64,000 bases of DNA from Ravibacter sp964562455 (GCA_964562455.1 CAZLTN010000017.1:15194-79193); one strand, 5' to 3'; shown: positions 7,805-16,988, numbered from the stretch's first letter. Translations and numbers: made by a program. Notes: a model not told the origin generated them from the sequence alone.

Positions 7805-9352
7805 TTAGGGGATGCGGGGAGTTTCCTGGGGCTGGTACAGCGTATTGGTCAGACAGGCGCAGGAAGAATGCAATGAATTATTTTCAAGGTCTCCTCTGCC
7901 GTATTCTATGAGCTTGCTTCGTTCGGCGAATTTGCGGATCCCTGAAAATCCACTGAAATTTGCCTTGATAACCTGTCCGAAAGTTAGCAGCTCCTGTAAA
8001 TGGATTGTTTCGGAATAATTTTGCTCAGGCTTTCCACTACTAGACGGGCGTAACTCATACGTTCTCATCAGGTTCTGGTTGCCAATGAGATCGCTGCCTC
8101 CGTGGCATAGGTGTAGAAAATGGCCTAATTCATGAGGAAGAACCCAGTCAGTGGCTCTCCTGGCATCTACCCATATTGCGTTGCCAAGGCTACTATTGTC
8201 AAACCTACTATTACTATTTGGAAAACAGCCGGGATTACAGGAATATCCTATTTGAGTACCAGCTCTGGAAGTAGAATAAAAGTAGTAAATATTAATATGC
8301 TTATCGGAATAGTTGCCATTAGATTTCAGTATAGATGATAGGGCACCGTCACCGGAGCAGAAGCAGGAAAATCCCGCACAAGGTTTGGGGAAATCTTTAT
8401 TGATATAAACAACAGGATCCGGCTCATTGAATTTCATGCCTAAGCAGTTCTGCTTGAAAAGGAAATCTGCATTCCGGAGATCGGTTTCCATTTTCTTCTG
8501 TATTTTATCTATACTATCCGGAGGGATGTCTTTACCTACGATATAAAACTTTACCGGGATCCCTACTTTCGGATCGAGCTTGATACGCCCGACAAGGTGG
8601 CCAGGCAACGGCCTCGGTGCGTTGTTCCGGGAAAAAATATAGGAAGGTAGCTCGGAAGGAGGTATCCGGGCAGCCGTTTCCCCGGATTTATTTTCTTTGG
8701 AATTCCTGACGGAGTAGTTGCCAGGAGTAAAGATTAGAAGCTTATCATCGGAATTGCCGGCCGTGCTCTCAACCGTAATTGCTGTACCGCCAGAATTCTC
8801 TTCAGACGGGGTGTTGTGGATATCTCCCTTCCGAATAACGTTTTGTACTACGCCACTGCTTCCGTTATGGAGTAGCCTGCTTAACAGGGAAGGTCTTATT
8901 GTTTCTGTCAATTTAAACTGAAAAGGTATTTTTTGGCTAGCGGTAGCATTACCTTTTCGTTCGAGGAAGGGGATTAAAACGGGAGGATCTTTTCTCCAGC
9001 GCCTGAAGCCGGTCAGTGTAACCGTTTCACTCCTGATTTCGATTGTCCTTTTGAGGTGAGGCTTTCTTATTTTCCCGAAAAACCCCTTTTTTATTTTCCC
9101 TTTGGTTGCACGAATTGTATTAAAATGACCGGAATTCAGAACCTTTATTTTCCATACAAACCCTTCGACAGGTGTGCATTCTATTTCTACAAGCATTCGA
9201 TCCAACCACCTGTATTTTAGGGGTAAATCACTTCCGACAGGTATGACGATATTCATATCCATCGTCCCGGCGTACATAATATCATCTTGAGCTAAAAGGG
9301 TGTTTCCTGCCTGGAAACAGAAGATCAATAGCAAAATTGTAGCAACCTTCAT
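7805..9352 (-). CDS. Secreted zinc metalloprotease, metzincin-like
   Basis: The 515-residue product has a signal peptide (cleavage near LLAQ, about residue 21). The first half is beta-rich and unrecognised. The C-terminal half carries the zinc motif HELGHFLHLCH (HExxHxxxxxH, around residues 408-418), followed some 12 residues later by NLM, which fits the metzincin Met-turn. In classic metzincins a Gly sits between the second and third His (HExxHxxGxxH); here a His takes that place. Several Cys in the catalytic region (SCFCSGDG, SCNPGCF) could form disulfides in the periplasm or outside the cell. Predicted endopeptidase; substrate unknown. It is transcribed together with the 7256-7795 gene and is divergent from the 9517 gene. 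Confidence 0.65.
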   Translation of the reverse strand: MKVATILLLIFCFQAGNTLLAQDDIMYAGTMDMNIVIPVGSDLPLKYRWLDRMLVEIECTPVEGFVWKIKVLNSGHFNTIRATKGKIKKGFFGKIRKPHLKRTIEIRSETVTLTGFRRWRKDPPVLIPFLERKGNATASQKIPFQFKLTETIRPSLLSRLLHNGSSGVVQNVIRKGDIHNTPSEENSGGTAITVESTAGNSDDKLLIFTPGNYSVRNSKENKSGETAARIPPSELPSYIFSRNNAPRPLPGHLVGRIKLDPKVGIPVKFYIVGKDIPPDSIDKIQKKMETDLRNADFLFKQNCLGMKFNEPDPVVYINKDFPKPCAGFSCFCSGDGALSSILKSNGNYSDKHINIYYFYSTSRAGTQIGYSCNPGCFPNSNSRFDNSSLGNAIWVDARRATDWVLPHELGHFLHLCHGGSDLIGNQNLMRTYELRPSSSGKPEQNYSETIHLQELLTFGQVIKANFSGFSGIRKFAERSKLIEYGRGDLENNSLHSSCACLTNTLYQPQETPRIP

Positions 9353-9516
9353 CCAGATAGAGAGCTTTAAGGTGGGATTAACAGGATATCTACCAAGTTA
9401 TTTCATTGCAAGAGAAAAAACTTAAAGTAAGAGTTTCCCATTTTCGCTAATTTAGCGATAAACCTTATACTGACAATTAAGTATAAAATTTCTCCTTAAT
9501 TTTTAAATTTAAAAAA
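9353..9516. promoter_or_regulatory. Divergent intergenic control region with a 13-base dyad
   Basis: This is the shared upstream region of the protease gene (minus) and the acidic orphan gene (plus). It holds CGCTAA-T-TTAGCG (9445-9457), a perfect 6+6 dyad that could be an operator or a small hairpin. No consensus -7 box is clear on either strand. Confidence 0.3.
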
Positions 9517-10227
9517 ATGACTGTTATACCCGACAAACCATTGCTTCCTGAAGATCCGGAGCAGGCTCCTCCTGTAACACAAAATGAAAATCTGAATATC
9601 GGAACGTTAAAAGCACCCCGGTTTCGTGTTGAAATGGGGAGCCTGGAAGAAGATGATTCCACATGTATTAAAGCTCCAAGGGTCTTTCTCCGGCAGGCGC
9701 TAAAAGCACCCCAAGCCAATTCCTACCAGGTATTCCGGGATACGATGAGCGAAGAGGATTCCCTCGAAGGGGAATATTTGTATGGCATCTATTTTGAATT
9801 TGCAGGAGACGATAACAGGCTCTCCCCTGGTTCTACGCTTTATTGTTTATACTCTTTCGATGACGTTTCGTGGTTTCATGCGGCTATATTTTCGGATGCG
9901 AACGTGGAAAATGGAGATAGTACTGAAGATTATATTTCGCTCGACCGGGATAATCCTGACTTTGTAAACAGGGTTTTTTCGGGAGACAGGGGTGTTGTTT
10001 TTCCGCTCCCCGACTCTATTGACTTATCAGACGATGCTTCTTTTTCACTGCGTGTCGCGTTTGTTCTGGAGACGGAAATTACCGGCGGAATGGTTTCGGA
10101 AGGTCTGGATGTCATCAATATTGATTTTGATAGTATTGAGATTTATGAAATCGATCTTGGCGGCGGCGGCGGGCTTGCCAGCGGTACCACTTCTCCTCCT
10201 AAAGGCCCTATAAGGTCAGCTTCCTAG
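9517..10227 (+). CDS. Acidic orphan protein upstream of TPR-CHAT gene
   Basis: The 236-residue protein has no signal peptide or membrane helix and is strongly acidic. A disordered Pro/Glu-rich N-terminus (about 1-60) contains two copies of a short KAPR(V/F) motif. A beta-rich middle (about 80-205) and a flexible Gly-rich tail (GGGGG, then Ser/Pro-rich) follow. I recognise no family. It lies immediately before the TPR-CHAT gene on the same strand, separated by a long hairpin (10241-10288). CHAT proteins are caspase-like peptidases, so a nearby orphan may be a substrate or partner, but nothing in the sequence proves it. Confidence 0.55.
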   Translation: MTVIPDKPLLPEDPEQAPPVTQNENLNIGTLKAPRFRVEMGSLEEDDSTCIKAPRVFLRQALKAPQANSYQVFRDTMSEEDSLEGEYLYGIYFEFAGDDNRLSPGSTLYCLYSFDDVSWFHAAIFSDANVENGDSTEDYISLDRDNPDFVNRVFSGDRGVVFPLPDSIDLSDDASFSLRVAFVLETEITGGMVSEGLDVINIDFDSIEIYEIDLGGGGGLASGTTSPPKGPIRSAS

Positions 10228-10240
10228 ATTTGTTTTTATT

Positions 10241-10288
10241 AAACAGCCATTGTAATTTGGTAATGTTACCAAATTACAATGGCTGTTT
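10241..10288. terminator. Long perfect hairpin with T-run
   Basis: Two perfectly complementary 23-base arms (10241-10263 and 10266-10288) are separated by TG, with six T at 10286-10291. This is a strong intrinsic terminator for the 9517 gene. The first ATG of the TPR-CHAT frame (10279) lies inside the right arm. A TAGATTTG sequence (10225-10232) just upstream resembles a -7 box, so the hairpin could instead sit at the 5' end of the CHAT transcript. Confidence 0.7.
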
Positions 10289-10332
10289 TTTACCCCGGCT
10301 CTCTTCTACAATACCTGCGACACTACGTCTCG

Positions 10333-13089
10333 TTGAGAAAGTTGACGGGGATTATAATGTGTATTTTTTGCGCGCCTTCCTTACTAAACGCTCAGAAAGA
10401 ACGCCCCTGCTTCAACGGGCCTGTACTGCTCGACTCCCTTATACGAATCGACTCGGATTCAATCTATACAGTTGAAGTTAAGGCAGAAAGAATCAGGGAT
10501 CTGCGGCTGATGATTTTACGCTGTACTGCTTCTGAAGACTCTATCATAGCGATTTCTTACAATATGGAAGCAATCCGGGTTTATCAGGCAGGTCGTGTGG
10601 ATAAAGCATTTGAACTGGCGCGGGAAGGCATCGAAAAAGTAAAATTCAAACCCTATGCTGTGACCTCATTATTGGCCTACAATGCAGCTTTTTTTGCCCA
10701 GGAAATAGACAACCAGCATGAAGCTGCATACTATTTCACTTTGGCCGGACAGGTTTTTCAATCTCCCCAACTGAAATCGTCGAGCTACAAGTATGCGGCA
10801 GACAGCCATTTTTTTTTAGGAGATTATGAAGAAGCGATCAAAAATGCCCAAAGCGGTTTAGCTGCAGTCTTAAATACAAATAATTACTACGAACTGGCAG
10901 ATATTTACAATATACTCGGACTGAATCTTTACCACCTGGAAAGATATTCTGCCGCCCGGGAAGCGTACAAAAATGCCAGGCTGTATTATGAAAAGATGCT
11001 TACGACAGGGCGGCCACGGGACTACAGGTTTGAATGGGCGCTTCTTCTTAACCAGGGAAACCTGTTTGTGAAAACCGAACGCTATAAAGAAGCCACGGCT
11101 ATGTATGAGGCTTCTGCGCAGAGCGCTTTATCGGATAGAGACTATCAGCGTCAGATAGTTGCGCTGATGAATATCGGGGGGAATTACCAGTTGGGTCTGG
11201 GACAAACGGATAAGGCTATTTCCGCTTACCAGACAGCTGCGGCGCTGGTTGAAAAATATTTTAAGGGGTCGGAAAATGCGTCTTTCGCTACTCTCTACGG
11301 GAACCTTGGAGAATCGCTTTTTTTGAAAGGAAGACAGGAAGAATCAATGCGAATGTTCAAAAAAGCGCTACTGCTGTATGAGCGGAAAGGGCAAATGGAT
11401 CTGGCTTTTATTTCCCAGAAAGACAACCTGGTTACAATTTATAAGGACTATGTTTTTGCACTATTACAACTGTTCAAAAAAGAAGGCAGAAGAGAGTACC
11501 TGACCCAGGCACTGGTACTGTCAGCAAAAGCAGACAAAGTGATCGACTACATGCGAAAAGAACAGCGGGGGCATGTTTCGAAATTATTCTGGCGCAGAAA
11601 TACACGGGATATGTACGAGAAAGCGATAGAAGCGTGTTTTCTGGCCAACGATACAGAGAAAGCAAATTACTTTTTTGAAAAAAGCAGGGCGGCGTTGCTT
11701 AACGACCAGCTCAATGAGCTGAACGCGGCTGCATCGCTTGCGCCCGTAGAATATGATGCGGAAAATCGCCTTAAATCAAAAATAAAATCTTTACAGGAGA
11801 AGGTGAGCCAGTCTTCCGGCGACGACGCAGCGGCAGCGGATATGCGCCGTCAGTTATTCGCCGCCCAGCAGCAGCTCGACTCCTTCATCAAATCCCTCGA
11901 AAAGACCAACCCGCTCTACTATGCTTACAAATACGACAACAAAGTACCTTCCATCAGCGACCTCCGGGGCGGCATCCTGAAAGACGGCCAGACTTTTTTG
12001 TCTTACTTCGTCGGCGACAGCGCCGTATATGGTCTGGCGGTCGGGCCGGGCAAAACTGCTTTGAAGAGGCTGGATTTGCAGCAATATAATCTTCTGACCA
12101 ACACCTTTCAAAGGCTGATCAGCGACCGAAATACGCAAAACAGCAATTTCGGGGAGTATCTCAGGGTTTCGTCAGCATTGTACAAATTATTGATTACCCC
12201 ATTTGAGATCCCCGAAGGAGCCCGGCTCGTTATATCGCCCGACGGGAGCTTTCTGCCTTTCAGTGCCCTGAGCCGTTCGGAGAGTCATCCTGATTTTTTA
12301 GTCAATCACCTTGCTATTAGCTATACCTATTCGGCGGTTGTGCTGGGTAAAATGCAGCGAAAAAATAAGGGTAGCTGGTTATCTCCCCGGTTTTTCGGTA
12401 TGGCGCCGGTACACTTCGCCCCGTCGTTAGACCAGGCCGCTCTTACAGGCTCTGAACAGGCGCTCCGTAATATCGATCGCTACTTTTTCAGGTCCCGTAT
12501 CGTTACAGGCCCTGAGGCATCCAGGTCGGAGTTTGTCACCAGCTCGCCCGGCTACAGGATCGTACAGTTGTTTACACACGCTTCAGCCGATAGCTCGGGC
12601 AGCGTACCGACACTCTATTTTGCCGATTCCACGCTGCGGCTTAATGAGCTTTCCCTACCCCGGAACCCGCTTACGGAGCTGCTGATCCTATCGGCCTGCC
12701 AGACGGGCGTCGGTAAAAATCAGCGGGGGGAAGGGGTTTTCAGCCTCGCGAGGGGATTTGCAGGCCTGGGTATCCCATCGGTGCTGACTACGCTTTGGAG
12801 TGTTGAAAATGAGCCGGTTTACCAGATCACCCAACACCTGTACGATCAGATCAGCGACGATGTTCCGCTGGACATAGCCCTGCAGAGCGCCCAAAAGCAA
12901 TGGCTTCAGACTGCTTCCAGGCACGGTCAGCTTCCCTATGCCTGGGCAGGGATGGTAATAGTCGGAAATACGGAGCCGGTTGGAACGGGAATACCCCCCG
13001 GAAGGATCTGGCTCTTTGCAGTACTGATATTGGCTGTTGCGGTTGGCATCTATATGGTCCGGGGCCGACGGATTTCAGTCCGTCGTTAG
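10333..13089 (+). CDS. Secreted TPR-CHAT protein with C-terminal membrane anchor
   Basis: The frame is open from an ATG at 10279, but that codon lies in a terminator-like hairpin. TTG at 10333 gives a good signal peptide (RKLTGIIMCIFCAPSLLNAQ), so I prefer it (918 residues). The first 450 or so residues form tetratricopeptide repeats (for example near genomic 10870-11400), followed by a coiled-coil linker. The C-terminal third is a CHAT domain with the likely catalytic His in QLFTHASAD and Cys in LILSACQTGVG, then the CHAT-typical ARGFAGLGIPSVLTTLW and AWAGMVIVG. A last helix (LFAVLILAVAVGIYMV) with an Arg tail should anchor it in the inner membrane with the protease domain outside. It is a predicted caspase-like cysteine peptidase with unknown substrate. 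Confidence 0.8.
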   Translation: MRKLTGIIMCIFCAPSLLNAQKERPCFNGPVLLDSLIRIDSDSIYTVEVKAERIRDLRLMILRCTASEDSIIAISYNMEAIRVYQAGRVDKAFELAREGIEKVKFKPYAVTSLLAYNAAFFAQEIDNQHEAAYYFTLAGQVFQSPQLKSSSYKYAADSHFFLGDYEEAIKNAQSGLAAVLNTNNYYELADIYNILGLNLYHLERYSAAREAYKNARLYYEKMLTTGRPRDYRFEWALLLNQGNLFVKTERYKEATAMYEASAQSALSDRDYQRQIVALMNIGGNYQLGLGQTDKAISAYQTAAALVEKYFKGSENASFATLYGNLGESLFLKGRQEESMRMFKKALLLYERKGQMDLAFISQKDNLVTIYKDYVFALLQLFKKEGRREYLTQALVLSAKADKVIDYMRKEQRGHVSKLFWRRNTRDMYEKAIEACFLANDTEKANYFFEKSRAALLNDQLNELNAAASLAPVEYDAENRLKSKIKSLQEKVSQSSGDDAAAADMRRQLFAAQQQLDSFIKSLEKTNPLYYAYKYDNKVPSISDLRGGILKDGQTFLSYFVGDSAVYGLAVGPGKTALKRLDLQQYNLLTNTFQRLISDRNTQNSNFGEYLRVSSALYKLLITPFEIPEGARLVISPDGSFLPFSALSRSESHPDFLVNHLAISYTYSAVVLGKMQRKNKGSWLSPRFFGMAPVHFAPSLDQAALTGSEQALRNIDRYFFRSRIVTGPEASRSEFVTSSPGYRIVQLFTHASADSSGSVPTLYFADSTLRLNELSLPRNPLTELLILSACQTGVGKNQRGEGVFSLARGFAGLGIPSVLTTLWSVENEPVYQITQHLYDQISDDVPLDIALQSAQKQWLQTASRHGQLPYAWAGMVIVGNTEPVGTGIPPGRIWLFAVLILAVAVGIYMVRGRRISVRR

Positions 13090-13224
13090 AAGAGAAACCG
13101 ATACATCTTCCATAGTTTTCAGGGTTTTTCTTAAAAAAAATCGCGCCAGGCTGTTTCCCTCCGATAGCCGGGTTCCGATCAATCTGTTGAAAAGATTATC
13201 GGAGACATATAAATCAATTATAAA

Positions 13225-14343
13225 ATGAAAATAAAATCAGCAAGCAGCGGTCTTGTTATCGCTATGGTGCTGCTGGTATCTTGCGGTCCGCAAAAAATAC
13301 TGCATGCCACCTTTGAAGGGCCTACGCATATCGTTGGGAACGAACCTGACAAAACGCTGCCGGAGGAATTGCCGGATGGAGACAAAATTGAGTATGATCC
13401 AACTCTTGCCCGTTATATCAAAATAGTTAATTCAGTATCTGGGTCGAAGGAAATGCAGGTATCTCATCACGGAGAGACCGCAACCAGCCGCAATTGGATA
13501 GGATTTAAAGGAATAAATTCAGAGATGACCGGTTTTATGTACTACTCCTGGCAGATGACCATAGACGGGTTGTCGGGTTCGGACGATTTTGCCGAGGTAG
13601 ATTTTGGGAGCGCTCCCTATAATATCGGGAGGTTACAGATTACCGGCAAGGGTGAGATCTATTCGATACGATCCTATGCCGATGCGAGCCGGCGGTTCCT
13701 GGGGAATATCGACCTGTCGAAGCAGAACAGTTTTTTCGTAGCTGCCGATATGTGGAATCAGACTTTCAGCATCTTATTCGGAGATGCCGTCCAGTTAAAC
13801 AGCATTCCCTTTCTCGATACGGGCGCATCCGGGCTTTTTTGCGGAAGTATGACACCTTCTATTTCGTTCAATGCAAACGGACCGGAAGAGAGTCTGAAGT
13901 ATAAACTTGATAATGTAAAGATCTCGCGAAAAGAGCCGTCGGCATCCGGGAGAAGTGCGGTATACCTGTCAATCAACATGGGGGAAGATGATTCACGTTA
14001 CAATGCAAGGAATTACCTCCTGCTCTATTTGCGGGGAAGGTCGGTGCCGATTCAAAAAGAGTTTGACGGAGCTATTGACAAAAAGACCGAGTATCGCAAA
14101 GAAATTATCTTCGATGAGGTATTTCAACTCTCTGATATAGAATCGGTCGCAATACTTCACGACGGGTCCCGAACCGATTGGCCACAGCATTATGACAATA
14201 TGAATGCTACGAAAGTGGAGATATTCTATGACTCACCATGTCGGCTGAGAACACAGCTTGTGTCCCAGGAAGGATTGATCCATTGGAAGGATAATCCCGA
14301 AACACCCGGTCGCCAGCACAAATGGTCTGTCCTGACCCGATAG
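13225..14343 (+). CDS. Lipoprotein of unknown function
   Basis: The 372-residue product has a lipoprotein signal (hydrophobic residues 10-19, lipobox LLVSC with Cys20). The mature part looks like two beta-sandwich regions: a lectin-like half (about 60-230, rich in Gly, Asp and aromatic residues) and a C-terminal half with SDIESVAILHDGS, which recalls PLAT-like domains without being diagnostic. It would sit on the outer-membrane or periplasmic face. It follows the TPR-CHAT gene by 135 bases on the same strand, and three more lipoprotein genes follow it, so these may be one transcription unit. Function unknown. Confidence 0.55.
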   Translation: MKIKSASSGLVIAMVLLVSCGPQKILHATFEGPTHIVGNEPDKTLPEELPDGDKIEYDPTLARYIKIVNSVSGSKEMQVSHHGETATSRNWIGFKGINSEMTGFMYYSWQMTIDGLSGSDDFAEVDFGSAPYNIGRLQITGKGEIYSIRSYADASRRFLGNIDLSKQNSFFVAADMWNQTFSILFGDAVQLNSIPFLDTGASGLFCGSMTPSISFNANGPEESLKYKLDNVKISRKEPSASGRSAVYLSINMGEDDSRYNARNYLLLYLRGRSVPIQKEFDGAIDKKTEYRKEIIFDEVFQLSDIESVAILHDGSRTDWPQHYDNMNATKVEIFYDSPCRLRTQLVSQEGLIHWKDNPETPGRQHKWSVLTR

Positions 14344-14415
14344 CTATCCGAAGCGCCTCTAAACGCTTACCGGATAAATCGAATAAGTGAAATACATCTA
14401 ACCAATTTTATAAAC

Positions 14416-15957
14416 ATGAAAACAAGTGTCAGACTTTTTGCATGGTCTGCCGGCCTGATTATTTTCCTGGCAGGCTGTAAGGACGAACCAGAACCGAATC
14501 CCGGCAGCGGAGGCGGCGGCAATGCAGGACTTTCTGTTTCTTCGGTAAATCCCGTATCAGGGGCAGAAGGGACCAAAGTGGTGATTACAGGAGCAGGCTT
14601 CAGTACCACTTTGAGCAGCAACGTGGTTAAATTCGGAACCATAACGGCAACGGTAGACTCAGCTAGCAATACGCGTATAGTGACCAGAGTGCCCAAAGAC
14701 GCAAAAACCGGGAAAGTGACGGTCGATGTGGGCGGTAAATCGGCTTCGAGTGCCGGTGACTTCGCAGTATCCGCTATCGAGATAAAAGTTACGTTCGACA
14801 CGCAGCAGCAGGATGTATCAAATATCACCGGGAGCTCCTTCAATATCAGGTCTTTTCTTTTTGCTCCTCCTAATACCGAAGTAAGTCAATTCGGTCATGT
14901 ATGGTCGTCCACTAATACTACCCCGACAGTCGCCGATAAGAAAACGGAGCTGGGTAAAGTCACGGTACAAAATACGTTTGTGACCATAAGCAGCGCTGCA
15001 ACAGGCCTATCCGGCACAACAGCGTACTATGTCAGGCCTTATGCGGTGATCAATAACCAGGCTTTCTACGGTGCGGCCTGGAAGGTAACTACCGGCGAGC
15101 AGAATAATAACTCTGTTGTACCGGTAAAAAAAGCCGATTTTCCCGGCAATATCGATTCCTACCGGACAAATTCATTTGTAAGAGACAATAAGCTGTTTGT
15201 GATGGACGCAAAATATACACAGACAGGATATAAATACCACTATAAATTCTTCCAGTATAGTCCGGCTTCCAATACCTGGACGGACGGTTTTGAATTGAAA
15301 GAGGGACCTTCGATAGGTAGTTCTGACGTGACCGCCTGCTACGATAAAAAGTGGTATCATCTCAGCAACTACGCCACGCTGACCGAATACGATATGGAAA
15401 CAGGAAAGATTGTCTCCAAAGAATTGAAGGCTCCCGGTTACTTTTCACCCGGCTCTTCGAGGTTTACCGTAGTCGATGAGAAGGTCTACATTGTCAGCAG
15501 TAAAGTATTGTGGTTACTCGACCTAAAAGCACAAACCATTCAGAAGCTGAGTGACGTAAAGATTGCGCGGGACGTGGAAGGAATAGCCGCACTCAATGGT
15601 AAGCTATACGTATTGGGAGACGGCTCACAGAATTTCAACGAGACGCGAAATGCGCTCCTGGAATACAACATAGCTTCCAATATATGGACTGAAAAGGCTT
15701 TTGCAGATGCCGGCAACGCGCTGAAGTACAAAACCTACCGTTTCCGGTTTATAAAAGCAATTGGCTCCAGAATATATGGTTTCAATCGTTGGGGAATCGG
15801 GGAATACGACCCGGCCTCCAATACCTGGAAAAAAGCCTTTATATCCGATCAGGGCGATGATGCTCTGGAGGGAGGTGTTGCCCAGGTAATCGGGAACAAG
15901 GGCTATATCGGGCTTTATAGCAGTGCAAAGAAATACCTGCTGGAGATAGCCCCCTGA
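14416..15957 (+). CDS. IPT/TIG and Kelch-type beta-propeller lipoprotein
   Basis: This 513-residue lipoprotein (lipobox FLAGC, Cys21) has a Gly/Pro linker, then an IPT/TIG immunoglobulin-like domain (about 40-120; VNPVSGAEGTKVVITGAGF). Next comes an Fn3-like module (about 125-230) ending in the YYVRPYAVINNQAFYG pattern common in Bacteroidota surface proteins. Residues 240-510 are Kelch-like repeats (several NTW and YDxxSNxW motifs) predicted to form a beta-propeller. It is probably exposed on the cell surface and binds a polymer or protein; the ligand is unknown. It is part of the lipoprotein series downstream of the CHAT gene. Confidence 0.75.
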   Translation: MKTSVRLFAWSAGLIIFLAGCKDEPEPNPGSGGGGNAGLSVSSVNPVSGAEGTKVVITGAGFSTTLSSNVVKFGTITATVDSASNTRIVTRVPKDAKTGKVTVDVGGKSASSAGDFAVSAIEIKVTFDTQQQDVSNITGSSFNIRSFLFAPPNTEVSQFGHVWSSTNTTPTVADKKTELGKVTVQNTFVTISSAATGLSGTTAYYVRPYAVINNQAFYGAAWKVTTGEQNNNSVVPVKKADFPGNIDSYRTNSFVRDNKLFVMDAKYTQTGYKYHYKFFQYSPASNTWTDGFELKEGPSIGSSDVTACYDKKWYHLSNYATLTEYDMETGKIVSKELKAPGYFSPGSSRFTVVDEKVYIVSSKVLWLLDLKAQTIQKLSDVKIARDVEGIAALNGKLYVLGDGSQNFNETRNALLEYNIASNIWTEKAFADAGNALKYKTYRFRFIKAIGSRIYGFNRWGIGEYDPASNTWKKAFISDQGDDALEGGVAQVIGNKGYIGLYSSAKKYLLEIAP

Positions 15958-16024
15958 TCGCAAACGGACGCAGACTGTTGCCGAATAGATATTATCCATC
16001 AGACAATCATCAAATTTTACAACT

Positions 16025-16450
16025 ATGAAACAGTTCAGATCAATCGCCTTTTTGGTCCTTTTGAGCTTTGCGACAATTTTGCAGAGCTGCAAGAAAGAGA
16101 CAGAGCCCCGGCCACTGGCCGATATCAACCAGCTTGCCGGAAAGTGGACGAACTTAAACAATACCAATGAGTTTGTTTTTGATCCTTCTACGCGGTCAGG
16201 CACCTATACCAGGGTAGCGCCTAATGCCAATGGATTTAAAGCAGGTGATGTCACCCTGAAAAATGTTGAGGCGACAGACGAAAAAACTTTCAGGGGAGAG
16301 ATGTTATACCGGGGAACAGACGGATATTTCCTCTACGCGGACATCATCTTTACACTAAAGGAAGACAAGATATCGTATTCGGCCTACCTGGGGTCGCTCG
16401 GGTCGATAAACGTCAGCGGGCAGAAAGGAGAGTTTAAGAGAGCAAACTAG
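16025..16450 (+). CDS. Small lipoprotein, first of a tandem paralogue pair
   Basis: The 141-residue product has lipobox LQSC (Cys22) followed by KKETEPRPLADINQLAGKW. The rest is a single beta-rich domain that may be lipocalin-like in layout, judged only from the GxW start and length. The next gene begins its mature part almost identically (CKKTEPEPLADIQKLNGRW), so the two arose by tandem duplication and have since diverged. Surface or periplasmic location is expected; function unknown. Confidence 0.6.
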   Translation: MKQFRSIAFLVLLSFATILQSCKKETEPRPLADINQLAGKWTNLNNTNEFVFDPSTRSGTYTRVAPNANGFKAGDVTLKNVEATDEKTFRGEMLYRGTDGYFLYADIIFTLKEDKISYSAYLGSLGSINVSGQKGEFKRAN

Positions 16451-16470
16451 AACAAAATATTTTAAAGGAA

Positions 16471-16935
16471 ATGAAAAAATCAGAAAATGCTTCAAGGTAT
16501 CTGAAGCTATGCAGGCAGGTGTTTGTACCGTGTATCGTATCGCTTTTTGTGTTCGTGGCAGGATGTAAGAAAACGGAACCGGAGCCATTGGCCGATATTC
16601 AAAAACTGAACGGCCGTTGGAAAAGCGATGATTTTCCGGTTTCGGTTACGATCGATTTTTCTACGACAGATACGACCGGGAAAATAGTGACTGTAGCCGC
16701 GAACAATTACTTCATCCGTTCGGGAGAAGTTTTCTGGAGGAATGTGGTACCTACAGGTTCCAACACATTCAGGCTGGGTCAGCTTACAAAGTCGCAAAGC
16801 GGTTATTATGCTTTTATTGTCGGAAAGGCAACGCTCACTTCGGCCGACCGTCTCGACATCGTATACTCCGGGACAACGGACGATAACGGGCAGCTGAAGC
16901 TCGATGGGAAACGGGCGACTTTTGTAAAACAGTAA
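16471..16935 (+). CDS. Small lipoprotein, second of a tandem paralogue pair
   Basis: This 154-residue lipoprotein has a longer n-region than its paralogue and lipobox FVAGC (Cys32). It shares the C-K-K-x-E-P-x-PLADI-x-L-x-G-x-W motif and a similar run of beta strands, including a matching step (GEVFWRNVVPTGSNTFRLG against GDVTLKNVEATDEKTFRGE). It starts 20 bases after the first copy and is followed at once by a long perfect hairpin, so it ends the lipoprotein series. No catalytic motif is visible. Confidence 0.6.
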   Translation: MKKSENASRYLKLCRQVFVPCIVSLFVFVAGCKKTEPEPLADIQKLNGRWKSDDFPVSVTIDFSTTDTTGKIVTVAANNYFIRSGEVFWRNVVPTGSNTFRLGQLTKSQSGYYAFIVGKATLTSADRLDIVYSGTTDDNGQLKLDGKRATFVKQ

Positions 16936-16939
16936 TGTA

Positions 16940-16988
16940 CCTGAGCGGATTTTGAGCAGGAAAGCTTCCTGCTCAAAATCCGCTCAGG
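16940..16988. terminator. Long perfect hairpin between convergent genes
   Basis: Arms of 23 bases (16940-16962 and 16966-16988) pair perfectly around the loop AGC. It sits between the end of the lipoprotein series and the stop codon of the convergent DUF2892 gene (16984-16986), so it overlaps that gene's 3' end. There is no clear T-run on either side; a bidirectional terminator is the simplest reading. Confidence 0.65.

Noticed and set aside
10333..13089. TPR-CHAT protein as part of a CRISPR-guided caspase (Craspase-like) system
   Set aside because: No Cas7-11/gRAMP gene or repeat array is present, and the protein has a signal peptide and membrane anchor, unlike the cytosolic CRISPR-linked form.
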